A stretch of 64,000 bases of DNA from Limimaricola sp027213785 (GTDB lineage: Bacteria; Pseudomonadota; Alphaproteobacteria; Rhodobacterales; Rhodobacteraceae). Each line of letters begins with the position of its first letter. Positions within the stretch are counted from its first letter, which is position 1. The translations under genes and the position numbers were made by a program. The notes beneath the pieces were generated by a model that was given only the letters and a program-made list of their open reading frames with translations, was not told the origin of the DNA and did not search any database. Where the stretch lies: contig NZ_CP193755.1 of NCBI RefSeq assembly GCF_050847355.1, forward strand, positions 1,798,001-1,862,000, given 5' to 3'. Positions 36,101 to 45,711 of the stretch are shown in pieces.

Positions 36101-39081
36101 CGCTCGGTCACGCCGCCCGACACCGTCGAGGCGGCCGCGTCGATCACCGGCGCGTCGTTGGTGCCGGTGATGGTGATGGTCACGGTCTGGACCGCGGTGC
36201 CGCCATCATTTTCGTCATCAACGGTGATGTCGTAGGACTGGATCAGCTTCTGGCCCTGCGCGAGGCTGTCGAGCGCGCCGTCGGCCACCGCGAAGCTCCA
36301 GCCGACCGAGCCGCTGCTGATGGCGCTGGTGTCGAGGCTGAACTCGCCGAGATACTCCGTCCCCTGGGCCACGACGCCCGCGGTGTGGGTGTCGGTGAGA
36401 TCGACATCGGTGAAGACCACCGCCCCCTTGGCCGTGTGGAGGGCCGTGTTCTCGTCCGTCGCCTTGTCCGCGCGCTCGGTCACGCCGCCCGACACCGTCG
36501 AGGCGGCCGCGTCGATCACCGGCGCGTCGTTGGTGCCGGTGATGGTGATGGTCACGGTCTGGACCGCGGTGCCGCCATCATTTTCGTCATCAACGGTGAT
36601 GTCGTAGGACTGGATCAGCTTCTGGCCCTGCGCGAGGCTGTCGAGCACGCCGTCGGCCACCGCAAAGCTCCAGCCGACCGAGCCGCTGCTGATGGCGCTG
36701 GTGTCGAGGCTGAACTCGCCGAGATACTCCGTCCCCTGGGCCACGACGCCCGCGGTGTGGGTGTCGGTGAGATCGACATCGGTGAAGACCACCGCCCCCT
36801 TGGCCGTGTGGAGGGCCGTGTTCTCGTCCGTCGCCTTGTCCGCGCGCTCGGTCACGCCGCCCGACACCGTCGAGGCGGCCGCGTCGATCACCGGCGCGTC
36901 GTTGGTGCCGGTGATGGTGATGGTCACGGTCTGGACCGCGGTGCCGCCATCATTTTCGTCATCAACGGTGATGTCGTAGGACTGGATCAGCTTCTGGCCC
37001 TGCGCGAGGCTGTCGAGCACGCCGTCGGCCACCGCAAAGCTCCAGCCGACCGAGCCGCTGCTGATGGCGCTGGTGTCGAGGCTGAACTCGCCGAGATACT
37101 CCGTCCCCTGGGCCACGACGCCCGCGGTGTGGGTGTCGGTGAGATCGACATCGGTGAAGACCACCGCCCCCTTGGCCGTGTGGAGGGCCGTGTTCTCGTC
37201 CGTCGCCTTGTCCGCGCGCTCGGTCACGCCGCCCGACACCGTCGAGGCGGCCGCGTCGATCACCGGCGCGTCGTTGGTGCCGGTGATGGTGATGGTCACG
37301 GTCTGGACCGCGGTGCCGCCATCATTTTCGTCATCAACGGTGATGTCGTAGGACTGGATCAGCTTCTGGCCCTGCGCGAGGCTGTCGAGCACGCCGTCGG
37401 CCACCGCGAAGCTCCAGCCGACCGAGCCGCTGCTGATGGCGCTGGTGTCGAGGCTGAACTCGCCGAGATACTCCGTCCCCTGGGCCACGACGCCCGCGGT
37501 GTGGGTGTCGGTGAGATCGACATCGGTGAAGACCACCGCCCCCTTGGCCGTGTGGAGGGCCGTGTTCTCGTCCGTCGCCTTGTCCGCGCGCTCGGTCACG
37601 CCGCCCGACACCGTCGAGGCGGCCGCGTCGATCACCGGCGCGTCGTTGGTGCCGGTGATGGTGATGGTCACGGTCTGGACCGCGGTGCCGCCATCATTTT
37701 CGTCATCAACGGTGATGTCGTAGGACTGGATCAGCTTCTGGCCCTGCGCGAGGCTGTCGAGCGCGCCGTCGGCCACCGCAAAGCTCCAGCCGACCGAGCC
37801 GCTGCTGATGGCGCTGGTGTCGAGGCTGAACTCGCCGAGATACTCCGTCCCCTGGGCCACGACGCCCGCGGTGTGGGTGTCGGTGAGATCGACATCGGTG
37901 AAGACCACCGCCCCCTTGGCCGTGTGGAGGGCCGTGTTCTCGTCCGTCGCCTTGTCCGCGCGCTCGGTCACGCCGCCCGACACCGTCGAGGCGGCCGCGT
38001 CGATCACCGGCGCGTCGTTGGTGCCGGTGATGGTGATGGTGATCTGGGCATCGTCGCCATTGATCCCATAGGTGAAGATATCGATACCCTCGATACCTTC
38101 GGCAAGCGAGTCGGCCTTGTTGGCTGTGTATTTAGCCGTACCTTTCTCGGCATCGATGACCAGCGTGCCGTATTTCCCCTCTACGGTGAAAGTCTGCGAG
38201 GACCCATCCACGGGAGTGCCGCCGAAGCTTGCGGCAATGATCTTCGGCATGAGGGCGCCGAGAAAGTCGTCGTTCGAGACCAGATTCAGTTCAACTTCAC
38301 GGTCTTGCTGTACATCAGCAGAGTCGTCCCGAGCGATACCCTCGGCCTCGTCAGTGGGCTCAACTTTGACCCGGAACATGGAATCCCCGCCAGAGGAGCC
38401 ATCCTTGAACTGGAAAAATTCGACATCATAGGCTTTGACCGTGTGCGTCCCTTTCGTCGCCTCGACGCCGATCTGCTTTCCTTCGGCGTCCTCGAGAAGC
38501 GTGAATTTCCAGTCCTCGGCCTTACCTTCGAGCTGGACCACGTCGGTGCCGCCACGGCCGTTGACGATGTCGTGGCCGCCGAGCAGGCGGAAGATGTTGC
38601 CGGCAGAGTCGCCGAGAAGGACGTCGTTGCCGGTCGAGTCGATGACATTCTCGAAACCGCCCACGATATCGACATCGCCGCCGCCCACGGCCGCGAAACG
38701 GTTCGCTAGATCGATGAACACGCCGCTGTCCGAACCATTCAGATAGGAGTAATCGATCGTGTCGATGCCCGCGCCACCGATCACGATATCGATGGAGGTG
38801 GTGCCGATGACCCTATCGTCGCCGCCCTTGGCTGAAACGATGTTGATCAGGTTGGTCGACTCACCCCTGAGATGCTCAGGGCTCTCATCACCGCGGTATA
38901 CGCCGAGAGAAAAACCCGCATTGCTCGGGGCTGCGATCGACGGCGCAGTGACTTCGGTAAGCTCACTTCCTTGCTCACGGATCTCCTTGATGCGCGCACT
39001 AAGGCTTTCGAAGAAAGTCTTGAGATCAACAGGAAGGTCAACAGAAGCGCTGGACGGGAAGATTTTGGACGAGAACGGCAT
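30149..39081 (-). CDS. Giant VCBS/cadherin-like type I-secreted adhesin, frame broken by three indels
   Basis: About 2,976 residues if three small indels are corrected. The start ATG at 39081 (MPFSSKIFPSS) has CGGAG upstream; a longer in-frame start at 39261 has none. The N-terminal 350 residues include RTX-like GGDDRVIG/GGAGIDTIDY motifs. Fourteen near-identical 124-residue VCBS-type repeats follow (ITITGTNDAPVIDAAAS ... GSVGWSFAVADGVLDSLAQ), then about 900 residues of diverged cadherin/VCBS domains, ending in an acidic tail (FLSPNELSDNDGGVAG) fit for type I export. No signal peptide. The frame breaks near 35265 (extra TG), 34147 (missing G) and 33343 (extra G), all inside repeats. Read literally, it is split into pieces of about 39081-35125, 35254-34010, 34139-33237 and 33430-30149. 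Removing the net two extra bases gives 8,931 bp, a multiple of three. Probable surface or biofilm adhesin exported by the adjacent ABC/HlyD pair. Confidence 0.8.
32795..38004 (-). repeat. Fourteen tandem 372-bp repeats inside the adhesin gene
   Basis: The landmark CACCGGCGCGTCGTTGGTG recurs every 372 bp from 32795, with the next copy at 38005, giving 14 units (5,208 bp plus a net 2 bp of indels). The only substitutions I found between units are three positions: TCATCGACGG/TCATCAACGG and CCGCAAAGC/CCGCGAAGC (both silent on the minus strand) and GAGCACGCC/GAGCGCGCC (Val to Ala). They combine in a mosaic, as expected from gene conversion or unequal crossing-over. Confidence 0.95.
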
Positions 39082-40045
39082 TTGAACAACTCCGAAAAAT
39101 GCTTTGGCACTGCAATACCCATAACCGCCCCAGTGCGGCCACAGTCTCGCCACACTCGCTCGGAAATCGTTAACTGGCGCCACCCAAACGGGTAGGCTTT
39201 CGCATAAATACTGTGGAAAAGCGAAAAGCCAGATCCGCCGAAAATGGCATTTTTTGGACAATTTCTCTAATTTTACGCGGCTGTATATGAGACAGCATCA
39301 ATCGCGGTTTTTATCGACCATGTTGAGACCCGCAGCGTCGATGGCCCTTCCCCGACTCTCTCGGTCGCCCCTCTCAACGACGACCTGGTATCGAATTGCG
39401 TAGCATCGCGCTGCCAACAAGCGCAGTAGCCCATACGGGCATATTCACGATGTTCGCCGCCGTTTCCCGTCCGCCAAAAATTGTGGACGATGCTCCAAGA
39501 CCGAATACGGCGCCCCAGCGTGGCTGGCGGTGTCCTGGCTAAGCTACTCGCCAGTACAAGAGTGCAGTATTGAAGCGTGGCGACTGTCGTAGCGGGCTAC
39601 GATGCAAGTGAGCGACGGGCTCTAAAGCGAGGCGTTCCGCGGTGCGGCGTCACCACGTTGCCCCTCGCTCGTGATGGCGCAGCTCCACTCACCGTGGCAA
39701 TGAGGGCCGCGGAGAGATCCCTAACCCTGAAAGGTTAAGGTCATGTCGAGAGCGTCATCTGCCCCAGTTCCCACCCTTCGCCGGAACGAATCGAGCAACT
39801 CAGGGAGGACTTGCCGTGGCTATGCGGCGCCGATGCTCCTTTGGGCCCAGACCACAGACGGACCGCATAAACCATATAATTTATTTTATAACAGTGACTT
39901 ACAAGAGGTCCTCAGCCTAGAATCCACTGCCTGCATATGGAGCGCGTGCCCCTGAGAGGTCATTTTGCGTGGAATCTCGATCTACTTAGAGTAGTCTATA
40001 TATATAGTTGATTCGGATTATCGTTTTTCACTTATAGAGTTTGTT
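39082..40045. other. Long intergenic region between adhesin and LuxR-type regulator
   Basis: These 964 bp separate divergent genes and should hold the promoters of both. No gene is convincing. The 39860-40040 part is strikingly AT-rich (ATAATTTATTTTATAAC, TCTATATATATAG), unlike the rest of the window. A palindrome CTACT-TAG-AGTAG (39982-39994) sits just upstream of TATATATA and about 52 bp before the regulator start, a plausible operator/-10 area. AT-rich DNA of this type often marks silenced or transferred adhesin loci, which here is inference. Confidence 0.5.
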
Positions 40046-40660
40046 GTGCAGCATTCTTCGTTTGCGGCGCCCGAAGTTGCGCCGCCTTTCCCCCCTACGA
40101 CCTCCCCCTACCTCCAAGCCCCCAACCAGCGCGAACGTTGGACCTTCGTCCTCGATCCCGAGGCTCGGATCATCAGCGAATGTCGCCAGGATCTCTCCGC
40201 CCTGTCGAGCCTGTTTGTGATCGGGAGCGATGGACACCTCGTAGCGATAGAAGCTCGGGTGGACGCAGAATTGCGTGGTATCCTCCGAGCGCTCGACGGA
40301 CAGAAGGCATCCCGGTCGCTTCTGGTGGTACGCGCGCCGGCAACTGGCGATCTGTTTCGCCTTGAGATTACGGCATTAGCCCAAAGAGGCAGCGAAAACC
40401 GGCTCCTTGCCACTTTGCATATCGAGGCACTGGAGGGTCAGGGACTCCTCCACTCCGAACTCAAGGCCGCATACGGTCTCAGCCAGGCGGAATTACGCGT
40501 CGCCGATCGCCTTCACGAGGGACTTGCTCCAAAGGAAATCGCGGCCGCCCATAACGTCAGCGAGAATACCGTGAAATTCACGCTCAAATCGTTGTTCTCG
40601 AAAACCGGGGTTCGACGCCAAGCGGAACTCGCCTTGCTGCTCGCATGGTTCGCCTCCTGA
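40046..40660 (+). CDS. LuxR-type helix-turn-helix transcriptional regulator
   Basis: 204 residues from a GTG at 40046. The C-terminal 65 residues are a clear LuxR/NarL-type DNA-binding domain (YGLSQAELRVADRLHEGLA, KEIAAAHNVSENTVKFTLKSL). The N-terminal part (residues 30-130) looks like a degenerate PAS-type sensor (WTFVLDPEARIISE...LFRLEITALAQRG) with no recognised ligand motif and no receiver aspartate. It lies divergent from the giant adhesin and next to IS remnants. Control of the adhesin locus is a reasonable guess but not shown. The ribosome binding site is poor (ATAGAG), and the start could be slightly different. Confidence 0.82.
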   Translation: MQHSSFAAPEVAPPFPPTTSPYLQAPNQRERWTFVLDPEARIISECRQDLSALSSLFVIGSDGHLVAIEARVDAELRGILRALDGQKASRSLLVVRAPATGDLFRLEITALAQRGSENRLLATLHIEALEGQGLLHSELKAAYGLSQAELRVADRLHEGLAPKEIAAAHNVSENTVKFTLKSLFSKTGVRRQAELALLLAWFAS

Positions 40661-40716
40661 TGGGCGTTGTTGCAGAGCTCAGACTTGAGCCACACTTGCC
40701 CCTTTCCCCAATGAGG

Positions 40717-41060
40717 TCATGCCACGCGAACGATTTCGGCGGCGCCAAGAGCTGAGAAGCGGTTCATGAGTGCGATGCGGATGTGGGCTTCGGCGGTCTG
40801 GCGGTCGGGGTCTCTCGCGGCGATGCGCTCTCCGAACGCCTTCAGACAGCGCATCTTTGCCTCGACACAGCTTCGCAGGTGGTAGCCGGTCCACCGCTTC
40901 CAGAAGGCGCGTCCGAAGTGCCGTGTGGCCCGGAGGATGTCGTTGCGGGCCACGGCTGCCGGTCCATCCTCTTTCCATAGTCGTCCGTTCTTGCGGATCG
41001 GAATGACCGCCGTGGCCTGGCGCTCGATGATCGCGGTGTGGCAGCGACGCGTGTCGTAGG
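40717..41060 (-). pseudogene. IS5-family transposase remnant, C-terminal part
   Basis: The minus strand encodes the last 113 residues of an IS5-family DDE transposase (YDTRRCHTAIIERQ ... GRAFWKRWTGYHLRSC ... EIVRVA). The IS4/IS5 signature Y-(2)-R-(3)-E-(6)-K is intact in YHLRSCVEAKMRCLK. The 5' part is lost at 41060, exactly where the end of a second IS5-like element begins (CTCAGGACCC), so the first element was interrupted by the second. Confidence 0.85.
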
Positions 41061-41417
41061 CTCAGGACCCATTGATCTTGATGAGGCTGCGTGATTCAGG
41101 CTCCCCGAGGAGCATGATCAATGAGCAATCTTTTCTGGCTGACGACCGAGCAGATGGCCCGGTTGCAGCCCTTCTTTCCAAAAAGCCACGGCAAGCCACG
41201 CGTCGATGACCGCCGGGTCCTGAGCGGCATCATCTTCGTCAATCGCAACGGCCTGCGGTGGTGCGACGCTCCGAAGGAGTATGGTCCAGCCAAGACCCTC
41301 TACAACCTCTGGAAGCGGTGGAGTGACAAGGGCGTCTTTGCCCGGATGATGGAAGGCTTGGCCGCCGAAAGCCCGGAGAGAAAGACGGTCATGATCGACG
41401 CGACCTACCTCAAGGCA
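41061..41417 (+). mobile_element. Truncated second IS5-family element (transposase N-terminus)
   Basis: The left end begins about 41061. The transposase starts at ATG 41121 (SNLFWLTTEQMARLQPFFPKSHGKPRVDDRRVLSGI...) and includes the first DDE aspartate in VMIDATYLKA. At 41418 the frame runs into the end of an IS256-family element, and only unrelated residues continue to a stop at 41510. The missing C-terminal half is not found on the far side of the IS256 copy, so sequence was lost. Confidence 0.85.
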
Positions 41418-42779
41418 GATCGTGTCCCACGACGTGGTGTAGCTCTTGGCTGGCCTGACTGGTGTCGGCGGGCCGAGCTGATCAGTCCGTCTGCGCGGCA
41501 GGCAGGCTGACGATGGGATCGTCGCAGACTGGCGCGAGCGTTTCCAGCGTCATGTAGCGGGAGCGCTGCACGGCCCATTCCTCGGTCTGCTCCATCAGGA
41601 TCGCTCCCACCAGGCGACGGATGGCGGCCTCATTGGGGAAGATGCCGACGACATCGGTGCGCCGTTTGATTTCCCCGTTCAATCGCTCAATCGGATTCGT
41701 GGAGTGCAACTTTGCCCGGTGCTGCTGAGGAAAGGTCATGTAGGCAAGGACATCCTCTTCGGCCCCGTCCATGAGGGTGGCGAGCTTCGGCAGCTTGCCC
41801 CGCATCTGGTCGGCCACGAGGCGCCATTGCGTTCTGGCCGCGCTGTGGTCGGGCTGGGCAAAGGCCGTGGCGATGAAGGCCGAGACCACGCGCCGGCTGC
41901 TCTTGCCGGCATGGGCCAAGGCGTTTCGCTGGAAATGTACACGGCACCGTTGCCAGGTCGTGGACAGCACACGAGCCGTAGCGGCCTTGATGCCTTCGTG
42001 GGCATCGCTGACCACCAGCTTCACGCCGGACATCCCTCGGCGCACGAGATCGCGCAGAAAATCGGTCCAGAACGTCTCCGCCTCGGAGGGCCCGATGGCC
42101 ATGCCAAGCACCTCGCGACGGCCATCGGTGTTCACACCCACGGCGATGGTGACGGCGACGGACACGATGCGGCCGCCTTGGCGGACTTTCAGGTAGGTGG
42201 CGTCGATCCAGAGATAGGGCCACTCGCCCTCGATCGGTCGAGTCAGGAAAGCATCGACCCGCTCGTCGATCTCCTCGCACAGCCGACTGACCTGGCTCTT
42301 CGAGATGCCGGTGCCGCCCATGGCCTGCACGAGATCGTCCATGGCGCGCGTCGAGACGCCATGCACATAGGCTTCCTGAATGACCGCCGTCAGCGCCTTC
42401 TCCACGGCTCGCCGGGGCTCGAGAAACGAGGGGAAGTAGCTTCCCGTCCGCAGCTTGGGAATGCGCAGCTCCACGTTCCCGGCCCGCGTCTGCCAGTCCC
42501 GGTCACGGTAGCCGTTGCGCTGCGCCCGACGCTCAGGGCTCTTCTCGCCATAGGCGGCGCCGGTCTGGCCGCCGACCTCGAGCTCCATCAGGCGCTCGGC
42601 GGCAAAGCCGATCATCTCGCGTAGAAGATCCGCATCACCGCTCTTCTCGACGAGCTCTCTCAGGTCCATCATGGGTTTGGTCATCGGGGGCATCCCTCGG
42701 TTCAGGTTGGCTTTCGCAACCCGACCCTACCGAGAAACCCGATGGCCGCCTCAGCTACACCACGCCCAGGGACATGACC
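41418..42779 (-). mobile_element. IS256-family insertion sequence, copy 1 (no target duplication)
   Basis: 1,362 bp, identical in length and ends to the copy at 48690-50051 but inverted. The imperfect terminal inverted repeats are related to GATCGTGTCCCACGACGTGG and GGTCATGTCCCTGGGCGTGG, followed in both ends by TGTAGCT. Flanking 8-mers do not match (CAAGGCA on the left, ATCCACGT on the right). Both flanks are truncated genes: an IS5 transposase on the left and a relaxase-like gene on the right. This fits a deletion or recombination between two IS copies. Confidence 0.9.
41482..42693 (-). CDS. IS256-family (mutator-type) transposase, copy 1
   Basis: 403 residues, intact. Mutator-family DDE transposase with the first Asp in YLWIDATYLKV, the second in LVVSDAHEGIKAA, and the Glu in HSTNPIERLNGEIKRR. 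The N-terminal helical region includes AAYGEKSPERRAQRNGYRDRDWQTRAG. Protein identical to the copy at 48776-49987, so both were acquired or duplicated recently. It should be able to mobilise both copies and any DNA between suitable ends. Confidence 0.95.
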   Translation of the reverse strand: MPPMTKPMMDLRELVEKSGDADLLREMIGFAAERLMELEVGGQTGAAYGEKSPERRAQRNGYRDRDWQTRAGNVELRIPKLRTGSYFPSFLEPRRAVEKALTAVIQEAYVHGVSTRAMDDLVQAMGGTGISKSQVSRLCEEIDERVDAFLTRPIEGEWPYLWIDATYLKVRQGGRIVSVAVTIAVGVNTDGRREVLGMAIGPSEAETFWTDFLRDLVRRGMSGVKLVVSDAHEGIKAATARVLSTTWQRCRVHFQRNALAHAGKSSRRVVSAFIATAFAQPDHSAARTQWRLVADQMRGKLPKLATLMDGAEEDVLAYMTFPQQHRAKLHSTNPIERLNGEIKRRTDVVGIFPNEAAIRRLVGAILMEQTEEWAVQRSRYMTLETLAPVCDDPIVSLPAAQTD

Positions 42780-42939
42780 ATCCACGTGGACCGTTGAGGT
42801 GTGTCCGCGAGCGATCAACATGGCTGAGGTCGCCGCCCTTCCGTAGCCGGTGAGCTTCGTAGCCGGCAAGGTGGTGCGGGTAGAGACCCTCGAACCTGAG
42901 AACCACAGGGTAGTCAGTCAGACGGACTGAGACGTTCAT
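42780..42939 (-). pseudogene. 5' fragment of a relaxase-like mobilisation gene, cut by IS256 copy 1
   Basis: ATG at 42939 with CAGGAG upstream begins MNVSVRLTDYPVVLRFEGLYP, followed by a YEAHRLRKGGDLSHVD segment. This resembles the N-terminus of MobV/plasmid recombination proteins. After about 53 codons the frame enters the IS256 end. It is a partial gene on the minus strand and indicates that a mobilisable element once lay here. The family assignment is tentative. Confidence 0.5.
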
Positions 42940-43140
42940 GTGCAAGCTCCTGAGCATTAGAACTCAGGATTTCGGTCGATGAGGTGACCTTCAGAAGCAG
43001 ACCCCGGAGCTATCGTACTTGAGAGACTTACGGTCTGGCCGAGAACTCATCTCAACCGCAAGAAGTACAACCTTAGCGCTTCACTTGACATCATCAGATC
43101 AACTGAGGTCCTCTGCCACCAAAGAGGATACGAGGATGCG

Positions 43141-45711
43141 ATGTCGAGCTTTGATTTTAATAGCCTGAGTAGACCCGCTATTGGCCCTAAACCCATTGAT
43201 CCAATTGAGGTGTTCCGAACAGCATCATCTTTAGAAAACACCCCTAACGATCTCTGGCGAGGGCAATCACAGGCACTCGAAAAATGGCACACCGTACGAG
43301 CCAAAAAGGATGTTCTGGTATCTCTACATACAGGAGCCGGGAAGTCTCTGGTTGGGATCATTATGGCCCAAAGCTTGGTAAATGAGGGCATCCAAAACGT
43401 CGTATATGCTTGTGCCACTAACGATCTCGTACAACAGACTGAAAACGAATGCCGGACGAAGCTCGGATTTGAGTGTACCACACGGATGGGAGGAAGCTTT
43501 TCGAATGAACTATTCGAAAACGGAACCGCATTCTGCATTACGAACTATCAAGCACTTTTCAACTCTCGGACGAAGTTTAGAGGTGACTTGCGGCCTGGCG
43601 CAATCATTTTTGATGACGCACATGTAGCGGAAAAGGTCATAAGAGATTGTTATACGATCTCCCTCCGCCGCAAGGAGAATGAGGATGGCTACAAAGAGTT
43701 CATCCATACAGTACTCCCGTTCTTCGAAAGCATAATGAGGCGAGAGTTTCTTATCGCCATAGCGAACGGAGCAAGCACATACTCCTGCACCGCAGTCCCG
43801 CCCAACGCGGTTGTTTCTATTGCCAGATCTGGCATACTGAACGACTGGCTGAGCAAGCACGGCCTTTCAGGGAGTTTTGCCTATGGGCACCTCGCAGATA
43901 AGTTGAGCACCTGCTCAATTTTTATCGCGAGAGACGGCATTGAAATCGCCCCAGCTTTCCTTCCATCCAAGCGAATGGATTTTCTTGCCTCAAACGAAGT
44001 GAGGAGGATATACCTCTCAGCGACTCTTTCCAGTGAGGTCGACTTTTGCCGAGCCTTTGGCAAGCGCCCTTCAGAGAGAATAGTACCGGAGAACGACGCC
44101 GGTGTTGGGGAAAGGCTGATTATTCTTCGCCGACGAGATCAACTCACACTAAACGGGAAAGACAATCCAGAGTTCACCGCACTTGCCCAAGAGATAGCAA
44201 GTCATCACAAAGTTCTTATTGCATCATCGTCCTACCCCTCTGCGAAGAAATACGAAGCACTCGCGAAACCGCCCGCTGCGAAGGACTTTTCCGCCGCTCT
44301 TGACAATTTTCGATCGAGTTCTTCGCCAGGCGCATTCTCTCTTGTGGCCAGAGTCGATGGCATTGATCTCCCGCATGGAACCTGTCGAGTATCCATAGTA
44401 GATGGCCTGCCGACAGGATTCAGTCTTTGTGAACGATTCCAGTTCGACAGCCTGGAAATGCGCAATTCATTCGCGGCACGGATTGCGAACAGAATTGTAC
44501 AGCTATTTGGACGGACCAATCGTGGCCGAAACGATTACAGCGTAATACTGTCGTTCGACGACAGGCTGATAAGCTGGCTCAAAAAGAACAGAAACCTGGC
44601 GCTCCTTCCTTCATTGCTTCAGAGTCAGATCGAGTTAGGCAGGGTTCTGGTGGATCAGTTCAAAATCAAAGACGCCGCCAGCCTACCTAATCTGGCAGAC
44701 CAAGTTCTTAAACGAGACGCAGGATGGCTTAGCTTCTACAAGGATACCATTGGCGCCTCCAAGCTTAGCGATGAAGATAGACAGCAAGCTCGCGACACCG
44801 ATGAAGCTCTGTTGAAAGGCTCGTTGGCCGAGGCTGAGTTTGCTGCTCTGATGTGGGATGGCCGACCAGAACTGGCACGAGAGGCGTTAGGGGAGGCCAT
44901 TCATTCCGTCGCATCTGCCGACCGACGACTTGCAGGCTGGTATAGTATGCATATCGGCCATTCCTTCGAGTTGGAGGGAGATTCAGAGACTGCCAAGAAG
45001 CACTACTCAGATGCGAGATCGAGAACATTCTTCGATATTGCTCTCCCTCAGCCTTCCACCCAAAAATCCATAATGAAAGATATCACGCCCAGAAACGCGT
45101 TTCATGAACAGCTAATTCAACTCTTTGCAAGCGACAAGGCAGTAGCTCGAAACCCATGGGATAAGTACAACTCGCAGATCAAGGAAATATTAAGCGACAC
45201 AGCATCCAGCAACAAACACGAAGAAGCTGTGCGCCTACTTGGGGAGATACTCGGCTTCACTGCCACAAGACCAGAGCAAGAATCTGATGAGAACTCGACG
45301 CTTGATGTTCTCTGGCTAAGCAAGGACAAAAAATCTGCGTTCTTGTGGTCCCTCAAGAGTAGGAAATACTCCAACTCTACTCTTAATGGAGAAGAGATTG
45401 GCACTGGCCACTTACACCTCGAATGGTTTCGAGCGGCACACCCCGGCGTCAGACACGAACTATTTTTTCTCGCCCCAGACGCTGAATGTGTATCAACAGC
45501 CTACCCATCGGATGATATGAAGGTCGTTCTTCTCGACTCGATGAGGGAATTTTACAGATCTTTCGATCAAGCAATGATAAATCTGTTCAGGCTTCCGCCT
45601 GCCGAGCGGATTATTGAATGTGAAGCGATGAGTATGAGGGGCGAGTGGCAGGAGGAGGGGCTTCGCGAAGCCTTAGCTCCGGTAGCTATCTCGCGTCGGG
45701 CTGCTATTTAG
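43141..45711 (+). CDS. SF2 DEAD/DEAH-type helicase with C-terminal degenerate restriction-nuclease-like domain
   Basis: 856 residues. Helicase motifs are Walker A HTGAGKS (K68), motif II DDAH (158-161), motif III YLSATL (291-296) and motif VI QLFGRTNRGR (from Q454), nearest to the Rad3/XPD-like or type III restriction-like SF2 group. A helical linker follows. Residues about 690-760 look like a PD-(D/E)xK fold of Mrr type: EEAVRLLGEILGF, D722 in LDVLWL, then S737-L-K739, where Ser takes the place of the usual acidic residue. The gene is clearly AT-richer than its neighbours and lies alone between two IS256 copies, next to a PemK-like module. An anti-phage role is inferred from architecture and context; I cannot match it to a named system. 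A GAGGAT element lies 4-5 bp before the ATG. Confidence 0.8.
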   Translation: MSSFDFNSLSRPAIGPKPIDPIEVFRTASSLENTPNDLWRGQSQALEKWHTVRAKKDVLVSLHTGAGKSLVGIIMAQSLVNEGIQNVVYACATNDLVQQTENECRTKLGFECTTRMGGSFSNELFENGTAFCITNYQALFNSRTKFRGDLRPGAIIFDDAHVAEKVIRDCYTISLRRKENEDGYKEFIHTVLPFFESIMRREFLIAIANGASTYSCTAVPPNAVVSIARSGILNDWLSKHGLSGSFAYGHLADKLSTCSIFIARDGIEIAPAFLPSKRMDFLASNEVRRIYLSATLSSEVDFCRAFGKRPSERIVPENDAGVGERLIILRRRDQLTLNGKDNPEFTALAQEIASHHKVLIASSSYPSAKKYEALAKPPAAKDFSAALDNFRSSSSPGAFSLVARVDGIDLPHGTCRVSIVDGLPTGFSLCERFQFDSLEMRNSFAARIANRIVQLFGRTNRGRNDYSVILSFDDRLISWLKKNRNLALLPSLLQSQIELGRVLVDQFKIKDAASLPNLADQVLKRDAGWLSFYKDTIGASKLSDEDRQQARDTDEALLKGSLAEAEFAALMWDGRPELAREALGEAIHSVASADRRLAGWYSMHIGHSFELEGDSETAKKHYSDARSRTFFDIALPQPSTQKSIMKDITPRNAFHEQLIQLFASDKAVARNPWDKYNSQIKEILSDTASSNKHEEAVRLLGEILGFTATRPEQESDENSTLDVLWLSKDKKSAFLWSLKSRKYSNSTLNGEEIGTGHLHLEWFRAAHPGVRHELFFLAPDAECVSTAYPSDDMKVVLLDSMREFYRSFDQAMINLFRLPPAERIIECEAMSMRGEWQEEGLREALAPVAISRRAAI

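Noticed and set aside
32795..38004. Possible CRISPR or other regulatory repeat array
   Set aside because: Units are 372 bp with no spacers and encode VCBS-type domains in frame.
35269..38709. Very long plus-strand open frames opposite the adhesin repeats
   Set aside because: They are mirror frames of the 372-bp repeats, with repetitive His/Val/Gly/Arg-rich composition, no ribosome binding sites and no recognisable domains.
39743..39955. 70-residue plus-strand frame before the LuxR-type gene
   Set aside because: Its second half runs through the AT-rich non-coding stretch, it lacks a convincing ribosome binding site and no similarity is recognised.
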